In this document: piece after piece, positions 13,644 to 24,770 of the stretch
Layout: the number at the start of each line of letters is the position of its first letter
Numbering within the stretch: the first letter of the stretch is position 1
NCBI GenBank assembly: GCA_024362935.1
Contig: JANCRA010000001.1
Span: 48,829,501 to 48,893,500, forward strand
DNA from: Setophaga petechia
Lineage: Eukaryota; Chordata; Aves; Passeriformes; Parulidae
DNA: 64,000 nucleotides
Direction of reading: 5' to 3'
Translations under genes and position numbers: made by a program
The notes under the pieces: model-generated
Database searches by the model: none
What the model was told of the DNA's origin: nothing
The model's input: only the letters and a program-made list of their open reading frames with translations

Positions 13644-15209
13644 ACTTTTCAAAGGTGACCCAAAGGAATGTTTTCATCTCCTCTGTTTTTTAACTGTCCC
13701 TGTCTTAGTTCATGCAGTAGGGACCAAGAAGTTTTGGTTGCTTGTTACTTTACAAAGTGCAGCCACCAGTCTACACATCATTCACTTCAACAGGAGAAGT
13801 GAGGTTACATCTTGAAAACTGTCTGTGGGTAAAGAGATAATAATGCATGAAATATGAGGAACTCAAGTCTCTGTGTTTGTGTAGGGTAAACCTGTGGAAG
13901 GCGTCCCATGAGCACACCTGATATGGTTCCTAGGCTTTCCTAAAATCCAAGGAACTAGCAATACATGACAGCTGAGACATGTATTGGATGGCACCTGAAG
14001 ACAAATACTTTAACTGAGAAAAAATATTGTGTAACGTTGCAAGATATATGCAAATGCTAAACTCCAAAGACATTACCATTTGACAACATATAGACTAAAC
14101 CCAAGAAATTTCACATTCAGTGAATCACTGAATTTCAACATCAATTCCATACTTGCTGATTGCAGTGCAATCTTGAGCAGAAAAAAAACAACAGAGAAAA
14201 TTTTCAACAAAATGAGAAAAATTCTCCCATTTGATGTTAGCCTGGTGAAAGAAGAGGCCTGCAATCAAGGAAGACTTGTCATATCTTCAGAAAATAGCAG
14301 CCAGGCCCTCAGCATTACGAATCAATATAGCTATTTTAGCCAGAGTTGAAACCAGACGGTGCTAACAAGGAAAATATAGCAGAACAAGGAAGTAAAGTAA
14401 GAGGCAAAGGAAAAAGGAGACATCCTGATTTCAGAAAAACTATTTGACTTGCTAAAGTCATAAGAATTTCAAATTGTACTGTGAATCCTTTGACAAAAGG
14501 TTTCAACAAAAAAGCCAAAAGTCCTCCAAAATTGGGTGTTCATACCCAAACTGTGAGTTAAGAGGCCTGATTACTATAAAACACCAATCAGGGAAGCTCA
14601 CAAGCATATAGAAAGCTATGACCAATATAGCTATTTATAGGAAAGCTCCTCAAACCTTTGGGTGAGGGGTGGGACCTGCCATAAACAGATCCTGCCATAA
14701 ACCGATATGTTATAGCATGCTGACATTTGCCAGCAAGGTCTGGAAAAGGGAAAGGAACGTAAGGGTGCTAAAAGCTAAAGGTCAAATGGATCGCTGTGAT
14801 TTGTGAATAAAATTTAGCTTTCTCAGAACGTGTACAAATGCACATGATGCTGACATGTTGCAATTTGTGATGAAAAATAAAAAAGCAACCTACACACTGC
14901 TCAGGACTAAGACTTCAAAGGCCAGCTTCAGGATAACTATTTTCATGGAAGAGTGGGTGGCCCAATCATCCCGAGGCATGTAAATGGAAACAAATTTCTT
15001 AACTAAAAAAAAAAAAAAAACCAAACATTTCTGTTTAATTCTAGTGATCAACACACAACAACCCACAACCAACCACCCAACTTTCAAGAGGTCATTCTTA
15101 AACTGTTGCCTAAGGGGATGAAACTCTTTGCAAGTGCATGTGGGAGACTGCTACAAAATCATTTCTGTAAAATCCCAGGATGAAATTTCCTAAAAATAGT
15201 TCCTGAGAA

Positions 15210-15799
15210 GTGTGATGTCCATGGGTCCTGCTGTACAGAGACAGAACTGGTTATGCCTCAGAGGTGGAGCTGTCCGAGATGTATTGAAGGAAATTACTGG
15301 ACAACAGTGTGAAGAACTGCACACACAGAGGGATGCTGGAGTAGTAATCTCCTTATCAAGACAGAGTGGATAAGACTTCTAAGTAACACCTACTGATTCT
15401 GCATAAGAGATCTGAGTCACTAAGCAGGAGAGGTGAGGTTGATACTCCTAGGAAATCTCAGCCAGAGCGTGAGTATTCCCTGAAAGTACTGGTCAGCTGT
15501 TCCAGCACAAGCTGATTTCTACTGAGCATGAATCCAGTTATAAATAAGAAACCCAGCCCAGTTTGCTAAACCAGCCTCTGGGCTGACTGACAGAGGTTTC
15601 AACCAATAACATCTCTCCTAAAGTACAAGCATTTCACTGGTTCAGAATCTAAGGGGCTTAAAGATTAGACCAGTGGCTGTCTAGACCCAGGAGGTTTCAA
15701 TTGCCTATAAAAGTAAGCATCAAACAATAAAGCACCACACTGTTTCGCTGATGACCAAAGTCTGCCAAGTGGGCTGTCTCACATGCATGACCATCACAT
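15210..15799 (+). mobile_element. LTR-like sequence with CCAAT, TATA and AATAAA in order
   Basis: Starting near TGTGATGTCC at 15210, the block contains AACCAATAAC (about 15602), CCTATAAAAG (about 15704) and CAATAAAGC (about 15725). That order and spacing are those of an LTR U3-R promoter and polyadenylation signal. It is followed directly by a 144-bp tandem duplication. I could not establish terminal repeats, a second LTR or a primer-binding site, and there is no gag/pol coding nearby. It could be a solo LTR remnant or coincidental motifs. Confidence 0.4.
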
Positions 15800-16087
15800 A
15801 TCAGTCAGCAACCCTGGCTTCTGAAGCACCTATTTTGAAGTGGGACTGAAGCTACACGGGCAGCTTTAACCCCAGTGCAAGAGGAATATTATCACAACTA
15901 TATAAAAATAAGCATCTACACTGAACACAGCAAGAGGAATTCTATCAGTCAGCAACCCTGGCTTCTGAAGCACGACCCACTTGAAGTGGGACTGAAGCTA
16001 AAAGGGCAGTTCAACCCCAGTGCAAGAGGAATATTATCACAACTATATAAAGAAAACATCTACAATGAACACAGCAGGAGGATTAGA
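15800..16087 (+). repeat. 144-bp tandem duplication, two copies
   Basis: Unit 1 (15800-15943) and unit 2 (15944-16087) share long exact blocks, including TCAGTCAGCAACCCTGGCTT, GAAGTGGGACTGAAGCTA and TGCAAGAGGAATATTATCAC, all at an offset of 144 bp. A few substitutions and small compensating gaps separate them, so the duplication is not brand new. The end of each unit (ACTATATAAA, then a CATCTACA stretch) also resembles the TATAAAAG/AAGCATCAAACA segment just upstream at about 15705-15722, hinting at a third, degraded unit. Confidence 0.9.
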
Positions 16088-16412
16088 ACATTTGAAATAA
16101 TTAAGGATCTTTTTCAGACTGCAGACTCTGGGAGCCTCCCTTTTGACATTTCTTAGAGGCTGAACCATGCATTACCACCACAAACACTAAATTGGAATAC
16201 ATAATGAAGATGACATATACCAAACTGTGTACGCATTCAACACAAAACTGCACAGATAGTCTGATTGGCTGAGTCCATTCTGAACTCCACCCAGAATCTG
16301 GTCCATGTTTTACCTTTTGGCCCATATTCCTTGTCACAAACTCAATTTCTTCTTTTTCACCCAGATGTAAAAAATATTCAGCAAATATAGAAGACATGTA
16401 AATAACATTTGA

Positions 16413-16469
16413 AGATCATATATTATATTATCACCTACAGAGAGATCATATATTATATTATCACCTACA
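16413..16469. repeat. 30-bp tandem duplication
   Basis: The 27-base string beginning AGATCATATATTATATTATC and ending ACCTACA occurs at 16413 and again at 16443, an exact 30-bp offset. The copies are identical over their shared part, which suggests a recent slippage or duplication event. Confidence 0.9.
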
Positions 16470-16510
16470 CATTTGTCTCATTGCTTCTTTTTTACAACTT
16501 TTTCTTGGGT

Positions 16511-16530
16511 GGTTTTTTTTTTTTTTTTTT
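16511..16530. repeat. Poly-T tract
   Basis: A run of about 20 T lies in otherwise ordinary intronic sequence. Confidence 0.8.
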
Positions 16531-19500
16531 GGTCCTGTACAAGTGATTTTTTTTCTTAGAGTGCAAATTTAACCTTAGGAACATTATCCTGCATCAGTGA
16601 CCCATAAAGTACAGAGTTAGTTATCTGGAAAAAATGGTGATCTGGAACACACCTTTATTAAATGTGCCTGTATCACCATATGGAAACAATGCAACAGGAG
16701 AAGAGTATAGCAGTAAAATATGGAGAGGAGTATAGTAATAAAATTAGAAAACTGGCCATCCAATAATCCATCTAACCTCTAAGCACCATAAATATTCTTC
16801 AAATACTTGATGGATCTGTTTTAATTCTGTATTTATAGCATGAGGCAGGTTTTTAAAGTCAATCATGAATTGGAGCTACAAAAAAAGCAGACGTTTTTTC
16901 CTTGATGTTACACCACAGACTTGAAAGCTACAAAATTGCCAAACCAGGAATGTTTCCTCCTACTTAATTTCACGTCTCTCTACTCTGGAAAACTCATTTG
17001 GAGACTGAAGGGGAGGCGAGCAGGAGAGACATTTCACTACCAGGCACCTGCCGAGGCCACTCACTCCCGCAGCCCCCGGCAGGAAACCTCTGCCCCTCCG
17101 CAGCCGCATGGATGAAAGCCAAAAACCAGCCTGTGCCATGCAGGGATGCACAGGATGCTTTTTAACAAACACAAGGGAAAGCACCCATCTAATAGTAGAT
17201 TTTTTTCTTCTGCAAAAAAAAAATCTGAAAAAAACCCGAGAAAATATTGTTGTTCTTTTGGTTCTCAACAGCAGAATTCCAAAACTAGAAATATTGTCCA
17301 AAATCACATTCCAAATGGAGACAGAACAAAAGTAAAACAGCTCTTGATCCAGGATGGATTTCAAAATCAAGGATATAAAAAGTAATCTCAGCATAGTACT
17401 ACAACTCAGGTTTTGAAATACAAACAGCCCAGAATACCCAGGAATACAACTGTTTTATTGAGCTAAATTTTAGCCGGCACACTATTTTGTTCTGCAATCA
17501 CCAACAGATTTTTTTACCTTTACTCTTAAGCTTCAATTAGATATTTTGAACAAGTCTTTCCAGGCCAATTGAATGTATGCACACATATGTGCATCTATCT
17601 CTAAAACAATGTAATTTGCAACCTAATTAATTTCTATTTAACACATAACCACCTATTTCTCCCTCACATGACTAAGAAGAAAGCTTGACAAGCAATTCTT
17701 CTTTGAGCTGTCATTATTTTGCTTTTACACAGTAATAAATGAATTACTTAAATTGCAGTCACTCATAAGACAAAGGTCCACTGACTGAAGATGGAGGCTG
17801 CCTCCTGTGTTTTACAAACTGCTTGCCTTCAATCTATGCTAGCTGCAACCATGTTGTATGATGGCACATCACAATGATTTTCCAAAGAGGCTATTTTGTA
17901 CTTGGACAGTAAATAATGTTCTCCCATTGCCCAAATATCCTTCAATGTCATCTGCAACTTCCTCTGAGAATGTAATTCATTGATACTGATTTAAAACTCC
18001 CTGGGCTATCTGAAATCCCTCCAGCTTGATTTTTACCTCTTGAGCATTTGATTCATAGTTGGCCATAGCAATTCAGTTTAAAGTCATGAATAATCAAAGC
18101 AGAAAGCAACCACTGATCTTTGAGTCATTACAACTCCAGCTTCTCTTTTAGTCTACATTTTTCCCTATAATAAAGTATTTTAAGTAAGTAAAAAGCCAAA
18201 ACACAACATACTCATTTATAGAAAGAACATTACAGAATAACTTTGCAGAATCACAACATAAGCAAAGGGGCAAATTCTTTTATCAAGCAACATCCTGCCT
18301 TTTCAAACGACAGGGCTTTATCTCATTGCTACAATACACTTCATGCTAATATTTACACTCATTATCTGCCACTACTTTGTTTATCCCTAGCTTTGTTTCA
18401 CCTGACCAAAGTATCACCTTGCACTGATAACCAGTATTTTTAACAGCAACCTCATAAACATACGAAGAGCTAAAAGTAAGCTAGAAATGCCCCTTTGGTG
18501 AATTAGTGAAGGAGAGGAACAGACATTCACTCCAAAATACAAGGGGGACACACATTAATGCTCTGCAGCAGCACCAACTCCATCACAAAAATTGCACATC
18601 TGACCTGACTCCTGCTCCCCCAGGACCTCACAATCCACAGAGCCTGAGCATGGAACCCTCAGGGCCAACACTGACCACCACAAGCACAAATAGGGTAACG
18701 CAGTGCTCCAGCATGATATACCTAAATGGGATGGCTTGCCAAAGCCCTTCCTCACCTGCCTCCCTGATGGGAAGGAAGCAAAAACCTACACTCCACACTC
18801 CTGGCATGTCTGGGACACTTGAGGTCCAGCTTAAAACTTCTGCATGAGGGAAAAAAAAAAGCATGAGAGCACCTGCTCTTTGTGACAAATAAGCTTCCTC
18901 TGCACTCAATGGAAACTGAGAGCTGTATCGTGTTCCTCAAGCCTTTACTACAGCAATATTATTCACATAGCCAACAGATTAGCCAGCCAGCTTTGATACT
19001 TGCTTCCAAATCAAGAACACACATGCCAGTTTTAAAGTCCAGATCAAATTTATACAGCTGAGTTATAAGAACTCTAATGCAGGGTTTGCTGTGGAAAGCG
19101 CTGACACAAGCAGCTATAAAAAGGGGTTATGAGGCAGTCCTCTAAATAAGCTAAAGCTTTTCCCCAAACAAAGCAAGGATCAAAGTTAGCTTAGGTCAGA
19201 AAACCTGTCTGATTACCAGAGTACTTTGCTATGCATCACCACCATGAAACCCTGCCCTCACCTCGCTCCATGCGGCTGTACTCCCACTTGCTATGTTTTC
19301 ATTTCCCTCTTTTTTCTCCCTGTAACTTTAAAGGTGTTTTCAGACTGATTCATAAAGCTGTAACCCAAGACATGCACAGCACAACCATTAAATAACCATT
19401 AAAGATAAAGTATTGGGAGAAAAGTGTAAGACAAAGCACCAACCATTCCTCTTGGTCTGGCTGTGGACTCCAACATCAGGCTGCATCCCGGTCCTGGTGA

Positions 19501-20251
19501 GAGGGCTGCCCTTGCCTCCTGGCCTGTCCACCCACATTCCCCAGGTCTGCTTCATCCCCTTCCCCCCATACACAGCTCCACTGCCGTGATGCAGCAGTGA
19601 CTCGGCTGAAGCAGACCCAAACCAGCCCTTTCACTCATTACAGCCCAGGGGAAAATGGGGAGAGCCCACAGGCAGCCATTCATTTTGCCAGCAAAGAACC
19701 ACAAAACCATCTCTCTCATTTCATTCTCAGTTCTGACAGCAGTAACCCTGACAACAACATATATTTTAACATGATTGAGCTGTGTATACCTATAGTCCCA
19801 CATTCAGAAATTATGTCAAAGAAAAACTAACAGAGTTTGAGATTTCCCTTTAAGCAAACATGGCTGAGCCTGCCTTGCGTTCATATTCTAAGAAAAAGAT
19901 AAATGGTTTCAACCCCCTCTTTTTTCCGTAAAATTTTTCTCTTACTGTATTACAACCTTTAATATTTATCTACTGTCTTCCACAAAAACAAACCCAAAAG
20001 CCACCAAATAAAACCACAATAATTTGGTTTTGCCACTTTAAATGATGTGTTGCATGCACAAATCACTCATTCTATTTACCCATGCATGCACTAAATGTGG
20101 AGCTGTGCATCTACAGTGGAGCATGAGAGGACATTGACTACATAAAACAGGAGAGGCACCACATAGCTTAGATCACTCTTACACATGATTGGGTTGATGC
20201 AGAAAAGGATCCAAAAATATACACTAGGTTTAGGAAACAGAGTAACTGCCC

Positions 20252-20352
20252 CATGTACTCTTTTATTTTTCAATCACTTAACACCACGTGTTAAGCGGTG
20301 AAAATGTGCTCTTGAATATGTGCTCCTTTATTTTTCAACCACTTAACACCAA
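20252..20352. repeat. Imperfect tandem repeat, period 65 bp
   Basis: The motif T-A/G-CTC-T/C-TTTATTTTTCAA-T/C-CACTTAACACCA occurs at about 20256 and again at about 20321. Both copies carry TTTATTTTTCAA and CACTTAACACCA at an offset of 65 bp. Between them lies CACGTGTTAAG, which forms a short inverted repeat with the end of the first copy (CTTAACA/TGTTAAG) around a CACGTG core. Confidence 0.8.
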
Positions 20353-21309
20353 ACAAATGAACTCGAATGCCAGTAGCAGCTCTCAGCTTCCCTCTCTTGT
20401 CCCAGAACAGGTTGCCAATAAGCAGGAACAGTTTCCACATGCCAATGCCAGAAGGATTATTAACTGGTGCCACCTCTCACTTGTCGTGGCTTGACTGATC
20501 ATGGATTCCTTGCAGCTCTGCTCTCTGTGAGCAAGAACTTTTGCTACCTCTCCTCCCTCCCTTACCACAATCCAACTGCTGCAGGATGTAAGGAAGCAGA
20601 AAAAACTTCAGAAAAGGCTCCTTGTATATTGAACAGGATATTTAATTTTTGACAGAATGCCACTATCTCGTGATTGCTGCAAGTCCAGTAGCAATTATTA
20701 GAAAGTACAATCCCTGCTTTTGACCTTGCTGGTGTGAAAAGGAAGTAGCTAATTACATACAGTAATCAATTCTGGGACAACTCATGTCTTTGACACAGTG
20801 CTTAAACATTTTATCCAGGCGTTAACACACAAGTTAAAATGTATATTAATTGTGTGCTGGGAAACACCAACTAGAATTCAAAGGATTATTAAAATGAGTG
20901 AAAAGTCACACTCACATCAAAGAGGGATACAGAAACTATTCTGTTCAAGTGTAGCTGTGTTGGTATGTAACAAGACTAAACATCTGGACTTGCTTTTCCA
21001 AGCCAGTAGCATTCAGGAGATCAGATATGAAAAGACTGCCACCAAGATAGGATGGGCAATAACTTCTTGACTAACAAGACAGAATTAATGTTCTGATTTG
21101 AAAAAGAAATAATGTCACAATGACAAAAAACAAGCTGTCAAAAGGACTAAGGAAAAATAATTCAGACATTGTGATTAGAATCATATTTGTAGGAAGTACA
21201 TGGGTAATTCCAAAAAAACTTTTTTAAAAATACTTTTGAAACACTTGAGTGATGGAAAACCATTTACAGTCATGTGTCAGAATGTCTGAAGATATTTAAG
21301 ACCCTACCA

Positions 21310-21353
21310 TCCTTGAGAGAATGCTTAGCTTTCACTAAGCATTCTCTCAAGGA
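21310..21353. repeat. Perfect 19-bp inverted repeat with 6-nt loop
   Basis: The left arm 21310-21328 (TCCTTGAGAGAATGCTTAG) is the exact reverse complement of the right arm 21335-21353, separated by CTTTCA. Pairing stops immediately outside the arms. A transcript from either strand would fold into a strong hairpin. The stem and loop are shorter than a typical animal pri-miRNA, and nothing nearby explains it. Confidence 0.95.
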
Positions 21354-23404
21354 GCTCAGTTGTGTTCTCATGCTGCCAGCATGCCTTAAGAGCCCTATTT
21401 ATTTTAACTGGCTCTCTTCTCTCTGATGATTATTCTTCTGTTCAGAGAGTTTACAGAACTGATCCAGGTTCCTCCCTGGGAAACTATATGCCAGTGGGCA
21501 AAAAATACTGCCTACTTAATTTTTCAGAGACAGAACGAGAAAATGGAAAGAAAATGTAGCTAGAAACACAACACAAACTTTGTGTGGCTGCTTCAGCTTT
21601 TGGGACTTGCATGTCTCTCCTCCAGTAGTGGTTAGTTTTGGGGAGTTTGGGGTTTTTTTTGGACAGCCAACACAAATTAAGTCCACAACTAAAGCACATG
21701 ATTTCTTAGGACTGCCTAACAGGCAACCCCTCAGGATTTGATTTATACCAGAACAGAAGCTTCAAGCCTCTCTCATTTGGAGCAAACAGTTTGAAAGCTT
21801 ACTAAGTTTTATTGCTGGGCCTCCCGAACAAACACAAAGCAAAGCAGAGTTAGTTTTCTCTAAAGGAGCTTAAGTATGAAGCAAAAAAAGGGACTGAGCT
21901 CAGCCACTTCCAAAGAAATTAATTCCCATCCTGTAGAGGCCCTACGTATGACAATGTCTGCAGAGCATAAAATGGTCTATGTCCTCCCTTCCCAGACAGT
22001 GTTATGTTTATTCTTTTACAGATGATAAAATTAGTTGAACTAACTGAACATCCATCTCCTTATTAATCTTAGTAGCCAAATATGTGTCATCTTGTTTTCC
22101 TAAGGCTTTCAAGGTCTATGATTTAGCTCCTCTTAATGGGATATACCTTTTCTGCATTAAATGTGATGCAATCACCCCATGCTTGCCAGAACATCCAATT
22201 TAGAAATACAAACAGCACAATATATTATACTGCGTAATTTAAATATACATTTATTTTTTCTTTTCAGTGCTTCTCCCAGGACAAAGAGCCTTGTACATGG
22301 CAGAAACGAGAAGGAAACACAACTAATGATGCAATTCTACAGATGAAAGCAACACAGAGAATCAAGCATGGAGTCAGTGGCAAGAAAATGCTACTACAAA
22401 TTGAGTCCCTCATGATACATCAGCCATTGCTTCATTTTCCACCTATCCAGAATCCAGGCATGCATAAACAAGCAGAAAACAATCTGCTTGCTTTAAAGAA
22501 CTGAGATAATGTCAAGCTGCACCATATAAAGTAAGGAGAAAACAGAGGCAAGTTCAGACACTCCTAGAATTGGTTATTGGCACAAATCATCTGTCCAGAG
22601 AGGACAGCTCACCTGATTGCCATCCCAAAGTGTCACTCTGCAAAAACTGCACAAGCCCATCTCAAGGTGAAACCCAAGCCCAGCAAAAAGAGCCACCACA
22701 CCCACAGAACTAGCCAAAGAGGCTGGAGACTGAGCTGCACTTGTGCCAGCTCTCTGTTTAGCATGGAGCTCAGCACCAAGGAGGAAATACACAAAAAATG
22801 CATCGAAGTTCAGAAACTCCTCCATGCTACATCAACAGGGGCATCACATTTTAAGTATAAAGGCACTAAGGCTTATGGCACCTCCCTTTGGCAGCAAGGA
22901 AGAAAAAGGCAATCTTAAACATGTGAAAGATGACAACTCAATTTAGATAAATAAGCATGCTCTGAAGTGTGTGGTGTAACAAATAAACCAATCGTGGCTA
23001 ATATGCTGACAGCATAAACACACAAAAGCACAGTTCTGTACGTATGTGCATTCATGCAATGGAGAGAAAACTCCTTAGGATTACTCAAATGTAAACTCCT
23101 ACCACAACAAAATAAAACAAAAATAGGAGACATCAGTAAGTCTTTGCGGGTATCTTGCCTTTTATACATCGAGGGAATATTATAGCAGTCATTTGTTTTA
23201 AGCCAGTCACATACTGGCTAAAACCCCAAGTATGAAATATTGCAGAAAAAGAGTCCAATAAAAAGCCCTCAGAAAACATGAAACACATTTTAGAGCAGTT
23301 GCATATTATTTAATAAATTCATACAGCTGTTTTTAGCTAAGACACACAAATCTTTATCATCAGCTAATAAGGCTCATGAGAACATATAACAATTTTTAGC
23401 TTAA

Positions 23405-23640
23405 TTTTCCATTTTATATGTATATACATATATACACATGCAATACACTGCTTTAGTTTTCTTGACTTTACATTACTTTTATGTGATTTTTTTATACAGT
23501 TCCAGGTGTGGGTGTTTGTGTATACATTTTTTATGGGTGTAAAACACTGGATATGTTACTACAGACTGTGGTATACATATATATTCTTTAAGAAAATATT
23601 TGTATATAAATATTTATCCTTACACACACCTCTATATAAA
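23405..23640. repeat. AT-rich region with TATATA/TGTATA micro-repeats
   Basis: The stretch has several alternating TA/TG runs (for example at 23415-23440 and 23570-23585) and a TGTGGGTGTTTGTGTATAC segment. It is low-complexity sequence with no coding sign. Confidence 0.5.
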
Positions 23641-24659
23641 TAAAAATGCATTTGTCCTCTGTGCTAGAGACCTGTGTGAGAAGACCACTTGAAAATTACC
23701 AGTGTTTTTGTAGGCAGTGTACAACAAAAAGTAGTTTTCCAGAGCAAACAGGGAGCTATTCAGGACAAATTTTCTGACTGCAAAACTAAGACCCTCATGT
23801 TAAGTAAATTTTCCTTACCATTCAATTGCCAAATGCATTACAGATATACAAGACTAAACAAACCCATGCAAAACCTCCTTACTAAAGCTCCAGAGGGGAA
23901 AAAGCTTTTGTACCTGTTGCAGCTGAGAACTTTGACAAAATTTCTTGCTGCTATATTTTAACCATCTTCTGAGTTTTGTTGCTGAGAGTTGCACTCTAAT
24001 TACAGTAACCTAAAGCCTGAGTTAAGCTGCAACATGTTTTTTTCTTCCTTGGACATCTGGAGATCAGAAAATTACACATACAGCTAAACAATGAATAAAG
24101 CTGGTTATCAAATATCTCTGAACAAACAATGAAGAAAACTCAACCCTTCAAATGTACTTCCTGCAACAGTCTACCCCTTGCTCTCAGCTTGACACTGTGC
24201 AGTGGAATGTGTCCAGCCATTCAAAGTCTGGGCTTGCACAGGAATCCTGTAAGCTTAAGCCTGTTAGCCATGACAGCTCTCTGGTGTACTTTCTTTTTTT
24301 TTATTTTCACTTTCTTTTTTTCTCTCCCCCCCCCAATTGTATGTATGTAGCCCTACACTATCACACTAAAATCAGAGGACATTTCAGAGTTAAGACACAG
24401 AAAAAGAAACCCTCGCTATCCGAAGCAGAGTTTACAATCAATATTGCCACATCTAAGGAAACAAACATTTAAATCATTTAGAGTCTTAAATTTTGGGACT
24501 AAAACCAAGACTGCTCTAGCATTCTGAAAAAAAAGAAATCTTATATACACTGGTGGTTACAGGCAGAGCTTGGAAACAATTCCAAGTAAAACAACAAAAC
24601 ACAAAAACACAGTATGCATTCATTCATCCAACTTGATCCAAGACAGATGGTATGGAAAG

Positions 24660-24770
24660 CCTGCAGGTTTTTTTTCTGCTATTTTTGTTTGGTGGGTTTG
24701 GGTGTATTTTTTGATTTGTTGGTTCTTTTGTGGGCTTTTTTCTTTGTTTGGGGGGGATGTTTTATGTTAC
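24660..24770. repeat. T/G-rich low-complexity tract
   Basis: The + strand is nearly all T and G with TTTTTTGTTTGG-like units, so the minus (gene-sense) strand is A/C-rich. A similar asymmetric tract occurs at about 57160-57240, and the A/C counterpart at about 30530-30640. Open frames over these are compositional. Confidence 0.6.

Noticed and set aside
24326..24334. A nine-base C-run, with G-runs at 49141 and 49269, as G-quadruplex candidates
   Set aside because: Each is a single homopolymer run rather than four spaced G-tracts, so quadruplex potential is weak.
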